Source of the DNA: Onchidella celtica
Taxonomy: Eukaryota; Mollusca; Gastropoda; Systellommatophora; Onchidiidae
Assembly: GCA_963931925.1 (NCBI GenBank)
Contig: OZ007569.1
Location: 50,774,101 to 50,838,100 of the forward strand
Direction: 5' to 3'
Length of the DNA stretch: 64,000 nt
Part shown: piece after piece, positions 39,901-46,608 of the stretch
How the letters are laid out: every line of letters begins with the position of its first letter
Position numbering within the stretch: the first letter of the stretch is position 1
The notes under the pieces: generated by a model
Seen by the model: the letters and a program-made list of their open reading frames with translations, nothing else
Database searches by the model: none
What the model was told of the DNA's origin: nothing
Program-made: the position numbers and the translations under genes

Positions 39901-42808
39901 TGTAAAATACACGAAGTGTGTGTGTGTGTTGTGTGTGTTGTTTTGTTTTTTTTGTTTGTTTGTTTTTTTTGTTGTTGTTGTTTTTTGTGTGTCATTTTCC
40001 CTCTGTCGACATCTTGGGGTGCGTTATTGTTCTCGGGTGAATACAGTCGATTCAGCGGTCAGCGATGTGATGACTGACTCATTTAATGCGCGTCACCCTT
40101 TTTGTTCCGACGACAATAGACACAGGTGTGTTTTCATTGGCCGATAACAAAGCGATCTCATTGGCCGATAACAAAGCGATCTCATTGGCTATGAGGTGCC
40201 TCTGGTAGGACATTTCATTGGTCGGAAAAGAAGTGTTTTTATTGGCTCAGAGAATGAAATGAAACTGACCGGAAACAATATTTTAGCTATTTTTATTTTT
40301 GTATCTAGCAAAGTCACAGCCGATTATTGCTAACTCAATGTCGTTATCCGGAGAGTGGTCTAAAAAGTATGTCGCTATTTAGAGAGTTTTATTACTAATA
40401 ACATATAGTAAAAAAATCGGGACCGGGGGTCAATGTCGTTATCGGGAGAATGTCGTTATTCGGAGATGTCGTAATCGGGAGAGTGCACTGTATATGGCCA
40501 GATGAACAAAATGACGTGATGTGTCTTTGTTTTATGTTTATGAATTAAGCTTGGATGTAGTAAAGAACTGATTACCATCAGCCATGAATGTTTTTAAAAT
40601 TTATAATTAAAAATAATTTTGAATGAATTTACCTTGACAATGTCATGATCATGCAATGATTCACAGTGGTAGTAAACATTTATATTTACCGTTGTATCCA
40701 GTATCCTCAGCAGTTTTTTTCTATTCTACGTTCAGATCATTTCTATTGCTGTAATCTGGGCTGGTCTTTTCATACAAACTTTGTCTTTTCTCAACGGCAG
40801 TAATCAATGCTTCCACGTGTTCGGCATCCATTTGGTATTGTCAACACAGTATAGTGTTGTGTGTACACTTCAACCGTGCATCAGTTTTGGTGCCAGCAAG
40901 ATGAGAGAAATGTAGTGCTGCGATAAAATATCTGTCCCCAACTTTTTCGGGGGCTTGCATGGGGAAAGGGAGAGGTGAGGTTGGTGACTCTACTGTACTA
41001 TGGCGCAAACAACGCATTTCCTGTAGACTAAATTTACCACTCCCCAAAATGGGGCGAGCAAGGTGAAAGGGCGGGGAAGTTGACTCTACTCTGTACACTT
41101 ACTAATAACGCACGATCACAGCATCCTGACAAGGTAAGGTCATAAATTTTCCAATTCATAAATTCAGTGAGCACCTGCGTGACATTGACAACCAAAACGA
41201 TAAGCCTATATCACTCCATTTTAACCAGCCCAACCGTGTGATTTCTAGTGATATCCAGATAACGGGGCTGTTGTCATGCCACTCGGGCACGAGACAACGC
41301 TTTGAAACAGAGCAGAGCCATATCTTTGAGTTGGGCACTCTGGCCCCCAACGGCATCGACATACAACACTGCATCACTTAATACATCAGAGGATTACCCC
41401 ACTGTAGGAAACTGTTAATTCCACCCATGTTTTATCCCACATTCCTCTCTTTCATGGCTCCACTTATGCAATTTCCCTTCCCTCCTTATACACATGCACC
41501 TAGCTCTTTACTCATTCGCCGAAAACATGGGCCTTCTACCACTTCCTCCCCAAGCATTCAGTTTCCCTTTCAAGCATGTGTGGGCTAATTAGTTCTTTAC
41601 TCATCTGCTCTACACATCAATCTGTTGTAGCCACACTATCCCTTTCTCCTCTTCCCTCACTCAACAATAGGCACCACACAGCCCCACCTTAAATTAGCTG
41701 ATACTGACACCAATCTAACCCACTGTTTCTTAACTCTTAGAGGGCCCATTCACCTCTTTACAGCCAGCCAGTGTGCATTTCGCAGATCAGCAGCGTAGCT
41801 AAGTAGAATTTTTATTTCCTTATATTTTCCTTCATCCATCTGTTCATACCTATCAACAGTCCAATTCATTTTCATAACATACACTCTTGCTCACTTCCCC
41901 CCTCCTCCCCTCCCCCCTCATAATATATACAGTACAATTATAATTTTTGGTTTTTTATTATTTTTTTTTAAAAATCTTGCCAGGCATCACTTTATTACTA
42001 TAGTTTCTTTGCCTCGGTCATTTGATCACTTTTGGGGGGGGGGGGGGGTGTCATACATTAATTAATCATACAACATTGAGTGCTGCTCGACTGTCGTAGT
42101 GAAGGTAAAATATCAACGCAGCAACATACATCATTAGCCCTTACTTTGTACAGCTGAATGCTGCTCAGCTGACGTAGTGAGGGTAAGATATATCTAGTAT
42201 AAAATTATACTGCAGCTGGAACGAGTGCATGTAAGCCCTTACTACGTACGACTGGCTTCTCCTCGGCAGTCATAGTCAAATGAATTAATGCTGCAGCTAT
42301 TCAACAAAACGTAACCACCCCCATGAACAACAAATATTGGCCTCTCTTTCTATAATGCTGGACCTCATTTGGTAATTTTTTACATTCATGTTTTGTTTGT
42401 AAGGTCTTCTTATGTCTATTTGTCCACACCGGTAAGACTTTGCGAATGCAGCTGTACATTTTATTTATTTTTTTGGTGCCAACTTTCTTCTTCCACCTAG
42501 CCCTACTGTGACTCATCAATGGATCAGCAAATCCTCATGAATAAATGACAGTCATTACAACTTGCAATGGGTGGAATCAGTGCAGCAGACAAATGTTTCA
42601 AATGTACATGTATGTTTTAATTGATGAATAGAACATGGCAACTAAATTTAAAAATATGTGAACTTTCCATGGCCATGGATATTTAATTTCAGAAATGAAC
42701 AGTGATATAATTAAAACTACCTTCAGTTTGCTTTCAAACTCTAAGACAGTGTAATGAAATTACTTCTGTTGTTTTTTTTCTTTGCAGGAAATTCTGTTTT
42801 TGGATTGA
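14030..42808 (+). CDS. CMGC-group protein kinase (DYRK/HIPK/PRP4-like) with giant disordered tail
   Basis: Predicted serine/threonine or dual-specificity kinase of 1997 residues. Exons: 14030-14070, 14519-14655, 19752-19879, 20255-20395, 20676-20777, 21479-21593, 22094-22215, 23580-23702, 24255-24366, 29278-29364, 29687-29764, 30512-35256, 36510-36551, 42788-42808. Every junction is GT/AG and the phases add up to 5994 bases with one stop. Landmarks: degenerate glycine loop (about 89-97), K114 in VVIK, E127 of helix C, H209-A-D211-I-K213-P-D-N216, D232-F-G, YRAPE 258-262, DMWSLGC 274-280, and RLSPWEALQHPFL closing the domain near 384. HAD in place of HRD, and YRAPE, place it near DYRK, HIPK and PRP4. 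The positions of the DYRK/HIPK YxY activation tyrosines are D250 and E252. The tail is low-complexity, Ser/Asn-rich, with basic patches near 1580-1660, suggesting a nuclear protein. I cannot name an orthologue. Confidence 0.86.
14156..14180. repeat. TAGATC microsatellite
   Basis: Four to five perfect copies of the six-base unit TAGATC in kinase intron 1. The same hexamer recurs singly all over the window (for example near 14390, 46025 and 57260), a compositional habit of this genome. Confidence 0.85.
14996..15126 (+). repeat. Inverted repeat, left arm of the 15.0-19.3 kb block
   Basis: From CAATCTTGGGCACTTGTCG to GGTGAGGCGGAAAG. The reverse complement, mostly identical, occurs at 19178-19304. 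The inner end (ATAAG..CGGTGAG..CGGAAAG) is itself partly duplicated near 15200-15240. Confidence 0.8.
15345..16400. repeat. Nine-unit tandem array of hairpin repeats
   Basis: A unit of about 95-130 bp is repeated nine times. Its core is CTACGACTGCCGAGCAGAAC followed by CCAGCCGTACATAGTAA, then GTTAAATGCACAGAAATGCAC and an AT-rich spacer. Cores start near 15360, 15464, 15595, 15722, 15852, 15952, 16045, 16142 and 16266. The ACGACTG and CAGCCGT segments can pair around the GAGCAG loop with one A-C mismatch, which becomes a G-U pair on the other strand. Open frames here are by-products of the repeat. The same module appears near 37410-37640 and 42080-42270. Confidence 0.8.
16420..16660 (-). mobile_element. 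Degenerate relative of the short Helitron
   Basis: On the minus strand this shares with the 11478 and 62284 copies the blocks GTGTTCACTAT, the CGTGC/CGTAC-containing segment, AGTAAGACT, and ACCCAGAACTGAAAC with ATTTATCCCGGG. The 3' CTAG end is not preserved. Older, diverged copy in kinase intron 2. Confidence 0.5.
16872..17608 (+). mobile_element. CAGT-type MITE, family A copy 1
   Basis: Begins TATAGTGGAGAACAGTTAAA and ends GTTTAACTGTTGTCTACTGTA, so the ends are inverted repeats flanked by TA. Inside are further copies of the AAACCGAAA motif. Other copies lie at 46721-47484, 52787-53562 (inverted) and 56926-57067 (truncated). TA flanks and CAGT ends suggest a Tc1/pogo-type element. No transposase remains. 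Confidence 0.75.
17714..18076 (+). other. Open frame with an internal 36-bp direct repeat
   Basis: A 120-codon open frame in kinase intron 2. The string GAATGGGATGAAAAAAGGAT and the next 15 bases occur twice (about 17738-17774 and 17969-18004), giving EWDEKRIREENS and EWDEKRIREGNS. Between them is HDFRGLIDIPVMYTGKSGNC. No family recognised. It lies inside the block bounded by inverted repeats and may be transposon-derived or chance. Confidence 0.25.
18668..19012. repeat. CT-rich microsatellite
   Basis: About 340 bp of (CT)n broken by CATTCATT and TTCCCT motifs in a longer-order repeat. Leucine/serine-rich open frames on both strands are artefacts of it. Confidence 0.92.
19178..19304 (-). repeat. 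Inverted repeat, right arm of the 15.0-19.3 kb block
   Basis: Reverse-complement partner of 14996-15126. Together they bound about 4.3 kb inside kinase intron 2, ending 450 bp before exon 3. Confidence 0.8.
22235..23015. mobile_element. TTAA-flanked piggyBac-type MITE, copy A
   Basis: Starts TTAACCCTCACCCTGC and ends CAGGGTGTGGGTTAA, an inverted pair flanked by the TTAA target of piggyBac elements. It is related along its length to 49863-50487. A poly(G) run lies inside at 22687-22714. It begins only 20 bp after the donor of kinase exon 7. No transposase frame. Confidence 0.72.
22687..22714. repeat. Poly(G) tract
   Basis: About 25 G with one C interruption near the start, within the TTAA element. 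Confidence 0.85.
24524..25934. mobile_element. hAT-like non-autonomous element with 8-bp target duplication
   Basis: Ends are ATGGGTGCCAG and CTGGCACCCAT, perfect 11-bp inverted repeats. They are flanked by GAAAATAC on the left and GAAAATAT on the right, an 8-bp duplication with one change, the length typical of hAT transposons. About 1.4 kb, in kinase intron 9. Internal frames are short and unmatched. Confidence 0.6.
26132..26161. repeat. Hairpin with 10-bp stem
   Basis: AAAAAGTGGC and GCCACTTTTT enclose a ten-base loop. No associated gene; in kinase intron 9. Confidence 0.5.
26533..27916 (-). CDS. Candidate small nested gene, unidentified
   Basis: The secure part is a terminal exon at 26533-26717: acceptor CTTCTCAG, then about 61 codons of convincing protein (GEEVIVDFAELGKGIGIFKW, SRLSVLETELEYEPRQRGRS) ending WII and TAG. 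The amino-acid composition is globular and unlike the surrounding intron. An upstream exon is less certain. One candidate, 27838-27916, starts with ATG, reads MPIELRCVSEK and joins in phase through a weak GTGCGC donor. Another sequence ending at 27631 has a strong AAG/GTAAGA donor but no clear acceptor. It is nested in kinase intron 9 on the opposite strand. I do not recognise the family; a retained exon of a decayed gene is possible. Confidence 0.38.
28084..29050. mobile_element. CAGT-type MITE, family B
   Basis: Terminal inverted repeats of 26 bp begin TACAGTAGTCTCCGCCTAAG at the left and match exactly at the right end. TA flanks. The string GGGTTCTTAGGCGGA recurs four times near the ends, as expected of repeated transposase-binding sites. 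About 965 bp, in kinase intron 9, ending 227 bp before exon 10. Confidence 0.8.
30512..35256 (+). CDS. Exon 12 of the CMGC kinase gene: 1581-codon disordered tail
   Basis: One uninterrupted exon of 4745 bases, acceptor TTCTTGCAG, donor GTGAGT, entering in phase 1 and leaving in phase 0. The protein (residues 396-1977) has no recognisable fold. It is rich in Ser, Asn, Lys and Gln, with acidic stretches (near 1075, DDDNNDFDEDAS) and basic, Arg/Lys-rich stretches near residues 1340-1350 and 1580-1660 (KRVKKRLLQS, RRKRVQKSVQRPRK) that look like nuclear localisation or nucleic-acid-binding segments. A short motif of the form LN-(x)-ST-x-TF-x-V recurs at 670-679, 689-698 and 999-1005. Absence of stops over 4.7 kb in AT-rich DNA shows purifying selection. 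Confidence 0.9.
35257..36509 (+). other. Kinase intron 12
   Basis: AT-rich, many ACATGTAC-type motifs, no transposon or second gene recognised. Confidence 0.5.
37181..37650 (+). repeat. Inverted repeat, left arm of the 37.2-42.5 kb block, with three hairpin modules
   Basis: Starts AGAAAGTTGGCAC. It contains a short segment readable as KKTLQTKHEYKKLPNEIQHY, then three hairpin modules: CTACGACTG paired with CAGTCGTAG (near 37414), ACAGCTGA with TCAGCTGT (near 37520), and CAGTCGA with TCAACTG (near 37605). Each is followed by AGTAAGGGCT or a close form. The reverse complement recurs at 42070-42488. Confidence 0.75.
38211..38765 (-). other. 184-codon open frame of unknown origin
   Basis: The longest minus-strand frame in kinase intron 13. 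It is Phe/Ser/Lys-rich, with a hydrophobic stretch near its start. No family resemblance, and no splice partner. It could be a transposon remnant upstream of the Helitron-like end at 38965. Kept only because of its length. Confidence 0.12.
38939..38965 (+). mobile_element. Helitron-like 3' end
   Basis: Perfect hairpin CCGGGCA/TGCCCGG with one-base loop, then TAGGTCATCTAG, with T as the next base. This is the CTAG-type Helitron terminus. The 5' end was not located; a G-rich tract precedes it. Confidence 0.5.
39729..40492. mobile_element. CAGT-type MITE, family C
   Basis: Ends TACAGTGCACTCTCCCGATA and its inverse, with one difference in 27 bp, flanked by TA. The motif TGTCGTTAT(C/T)CGG recurs at least seven times near the two ends. 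Inside, a 24-bp unit (CATTGGCCGATAACAAAGCG...) is repeated in tandem at 40136-40184. About 760 bp in kinase intron 13. Confidence 0.8.
41145..41381 (+). pseudogene. Penelope-like GIY-YIG endonuclease fragment
   Basis: About 78 codons ending in TAA at 41379-41381. FSEHLRDI, then KPISLHFNQPN, then a C-terminal block ending TLAPNGIDIQ resemble the tail of the GIY-YIG nuclease domain of Penelope-like retroelements (the F-EHLR, HFN and L-TL-P-GIN signature). The GIY and YIG core and the reverse transcriptase are missing. It lies inside the 37.2-42.5 kb block. Confidence 0.45.
42070..42488 (-). repeat. Inverted repeat, right arm of the 37.2-42.5 kb block
   Basis: Reverse-complement partner of 37181-37650, including the three hairpin modules and the KKTLQTKHECKKLPNEVQHY reading. 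A poly(G) tract lies just left at 42035-42049. It ends 300 bp before the last kinase exon. Confidence 0.75.
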
Positions 42809-43065
42809 AGCAGTGTTGATGCTTGAGCCACAGGATGAAGCTGTTTGTAAATTATAAAAAGATAAGGATAGAAGTGGAAACTGATCAAGTGATTTCAACA
42901 ATGCACTCACCAGCCTACACAGTCTTGTTATGCCATTTATGTGTATTATGTAAAAAGAGTATGAATAATGAAATTTTATGTTGGATGATTTCAATAATGC
43001 TAAATTCTATGATTGAAATTTACAATTGTGGAAAATGAATGGGATAAAACAATACATTATATCAA

Positions 43066-43313
43066 ATTAAAATAGCTGTTTAGCTGTTTTTGCTATGTGT
43101 ACCAGTATCAAGTGTGTCAATCACTCAGCACATTCTGTGGTGCCTGCTTTGTGATTTCTGCCTACAATAATAGAGCAATGCCATATAATATGTATTGCCT
43201 CCCCACACAATTGCGCTGCCCAAAATTTAATGATTAATAATTCTTAATAATACTTTTTTTAAAACAAGAAGACATACTTTCCACGCAAAAATAATGCAAC
43301 TGAACAAAATAAA
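43066..43313 (+). terminator. Candidate polyadenylation signals of the kinase gene
   Basis: ATTAAA at 43066-43071 and AATAAA at 43308-43313 lie 258 and 500 bases after the stop codon. No direct evidence for use. Confidence 0.35.
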
Positions 43314-43864
43314 ATACAGTACATTTTACAAAGTTTATTTCCAAGATCTGTTGCTCCACATATGATGTAATATACATGCACAATAATGACAATTTCTGAT
43401 CGCTCTCATGTAGATTATCTGCTATATTCTCCATTTATGTGACCCATCTCCCTTTTTTGCCACCTCCAAAAAAATTCCCCATGAATGTTCGTGAAAAAAA
43501 CAACAACAAAATATGAGTACTTTTTAAGTTTTGCTTGCACCACAGTAATCAGAATTGTTGACAATCATGACAATGATGTATCTAGTCTCCCGTTCAAAGT
43601 ATGCTTATCGTTATATATAATCCAACGCATAAATTACCACGTCAAAACAAAATGATATCCTGATGAACAATTCACCCACCTTCCAATCCAATCCCGAGTC
43701 ATCGGCATCTAAACATGAATGATCACAATGTCTTCATTCAACAAATCCATTACCAAGCATCAAATTACACATTATTTGCATTCACTCTTTGATCAAGTAT
43801 TAAAACAATATAATACATGTATTACGTCAAATGAAATCTGCATTCAGATCCCCTCAAACTGAAT

Positions 43865-44981
43865 TTAACCCTCGTCCCACGTTGAATGAACTCGTCCACG
43901 TAAAGCCCCGTGCGGGGATAGCCAGCGGCCAGTCAGCCGATCGTTCGCGTGTTGCCGATAACCTCAGCGGTCGGGTTCCTTCTGAACACGTGTATCGTGT
44001 TTACTTTAGGACGCAATAACAATAGTGGTGGATAAGTTGTAAGTAATGTAAGTGACTCCTATGATATTTGAATAAAGTACTTGTGATGATATGCAGTAAG
44101 TTCTATTATTAAAAGGAAGGCCCAAAATCAAGAATTTTCTGCATTAACTGCGTTTAACACACGTTTTATCATTTTCCCAATACCTCTGCGCTTTTTCTGT
44201 CCCTAAGTCAGGCCATTCAGGTGAACAAATTATTTTTTAAGCCAGGCGCTTAATTCACTAACCACATGTATCGTGGCATTGCCTTCTCCCTCCTCCACTA
44301 TGTAAAACTTCCACACACTATGATATTAGTTTTAGCAAGATATTTGATTTCCAGCTCGTGGAGCACATACATGTACATGTACTGAAAAGCGGTTTAATCA
44401 GAGCAACACAATACATGTATCTCTCTAATTACCACATCAAATAAAGACAACGACCAACAACAACGTCGGTCATTTTCTCCCAGTTTTCCCTGATGAAAAA
44501 CCTACCGCCAGACGCCTTTGTGCAGCATGCCCAAGTATTACATTGGAATTCATAATTACAGACATAGAACGGTTTCTCAAATATGCACATGGCCCCTTTC
44601 TTTTCATTTCACATGCAGACGACAACCAGCATTAAAGTGAAAGTTTCCCCATGATTTTCCCCAGCTCGAACTTCAGACCGCCAGTCCTATTACATGCGTA
44701 TGACGAATAGTTACATTGTAATAAACGTAATCGGACGATACCATTTTGTTAGATATAGTAGGGGTGACAGGATAGATAAACACGCGAAAATAGTGTGGAA
44801 AAAAAAAATGTGAAAAAAACGACAGTCGCAGCAACCGAATAAACAAAACACAAGGAGCAGCACTGCCATACAATATATTGGCTTCCCGCTGGACCCGGTT
44901 TGCAGCATGTAGGCCACAATATTGGCCTCGTGTATTGCACGTGGAGGCCAATATAGTGGCCTCCCGCAGGACGTGGGTTAA
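43865..44981. mobile_element. TTAA-flanked piggyBac-type element, second family
   Basis: Starts TTAACCCTCGTCCCACG and ends CGCAGGACGTGGGTTAA. The right subterminal part holds two or three imperfect copies of a unit of about 45 bp built round GGCCxxAATATTGGCCTC. No transposase frame found. It lies between the kinase and LIN52. Confidence 0.6.
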
Positions 44982-45573
44982 ATGGCCTGATTTTACATTT
45001 CATCCTCAAATTTTGTCTCAACACTTCACATTTATATTCACATTCAATCTACATTCAAATCATCATCTCAATATTTACATTCTAAGTACAGTGGACTTCA
45101 CTTCAGTTGAACTTCTCTTGAGTTAATCTTTTTTGGTGGAAGCGACACCATTACATAATATTTTATATTTACGCGATTGTGTTGATTTCAACTCACACAC
45201 CGCAACGCCTGTGTTGACTTTGATTTCCTGTCCCATCTCTTATTCCAAATCTTGAACCCCAAACGGATGAGTTGATCTCGATTATTCGACCAATGAAACT
45301 GAGTCAGCACCTCAACTATCCGACATCGACACTCCCCCACTGACGAAGCAATGTATACATTACAGCATGCTGATATAGGATAGGCTATGATTTTATGAGT
45401 GGCATGCCAAGATTAGAAACTGTAGTGCACTGACCGACCACTGCAGTCAGTCTGAATGCCTTTCACCAACATCCCCCCCCCCCCCCCGATGTAAAGTTAA
45501 TAGTGGTTATATCCCCTGACATATCAGGTCAGTGATGGATGAGTTAAACAATGGATGTGTTGATCTTTTTTTT

Positions 45574-46401
45574 TTAACTCACTAAAGACCAGCCCGCCAC
45601 GGCGGAACAACTCTTAAAGACCAGGGGTTTTTGGGGGGTATTTAAAAAAATTCCCACAACCACATTTATTCACCAATCCATTCCATATTTTGACACATAA
45701 CAGGTTCTAAATTGAACAATGCAAAAAACAAAACTTGAATAAATTTATTCAGATAGTTTTTTTTTCATGAATTTTCAAAATTTGGCAAGTTTTTCTGTTT
45801 CACAAAAATTTCTGGCCTTTGTGTATTGTACTGATGACCTAATAAAAATGTCAAAAAAATTGTATGAAAGTGTCACAAGTGTTTGAAAGTAATATTATTC
45901 ACCTTAGTCAACAAGAACTAGACCTATTACTGGCTTTCAGTGCACTGGCCTTAGCCTTAGCACGCTCGCTGGTACTGGGAGGGCTAGATCTAGAATCTGA
46001 GTCAGAATTTCCTTTCCCAGGCACGAATTCAGGATCTAGATCTGAATTATAGGCTACATCTACCTCAGATTCATCACTGGTGTCTTCAAACAGCTGGAAA
46101 ATGTTCGTTTTCTTGCGTTTTGAAGCCATTGTCTTGACTAGATCTAGCGATCAGCTGTGACAGATTGCGCAACTAACAGAAGTTCTTATTTCGACCCGAC
46201 ATACACATAGAGTGATAGTTTTTAAAAAATCGTTTTAAAAAAAGTTGCCAGCCGAACCCGGTGAAACTTTCAACGAAACAAGTCAAGATGTTGAACTGCC
46301 GCAGAGAACCAATCCCATAAGCCTTGCGGGAACAGTACAGGGGTTAGAAATTTTATTCATGTATCCCGCAGGCGGTGCGGGATTGGGCGTCAGTGAGTTA
46401 A
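45574..46401 (-). mobile_element. piggyBac derivative with N-terminal transposase remnant
   Basis: TTAACTCACT at the left and its exact inverse AGTGAGTTAA at the right, each at a TTAA. A minus-strand frame at 45908-46129 encodes 73 residues beginning MASKRKKTNIFQLFED and continuing acidic and serine-rich, like the N-terminal region of piggyBac transposases. The DDD catalytic core is gone. The element is nested in a CAGT-type element, just 3' of LIN52 and in the same orientation. Confidence 0.6.
46352..46357 (-). terminator. Candidate LIN52 polyadenylation signal inside the piggyBac remnant
   Basis: First canonical AATAAA on the minus strand after the LIN52 stop, about 250 bases downstream. 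The sequence between, 46358-46608, has no AATAAA or ATTAAA. It lies within the TTAA-flanked element. Confidence 0.4.
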
Positions 46402-46608
46402 TCTCCCAATGCGATCAACTCAAGCGTAGTTGACTGTACCACTATATCAAGTCCAAATGTTTCAACAATGAAGTTTTCACATTCAGTAAACATGTAATTC
46501 CTCATTCATATATAACCCAGACCACTCCTGATTTTTCCACAATTCTCACGCTCTTCTGATAGTCTACACAGAATTTTGTACACCCAGCCAAACAGATCTC
46601 CCATGGTG

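Larger units (their letters stand above)
45087..46438. mobile_element. CAGT-type element, family D, interrupted by a piggyBac copy
   Basis: Left end GTACAGTGGACTTCACTTC, right end inverse GTACAGTCAACTACGC, imperfect inverted repeats that share TACAGT and a TTGAGTT(G/A)ATC block. Removing the TTAA element at 45574-46401 brings the halves together. A poly(C) run is at 45474-45488. Confidence 0.5.
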
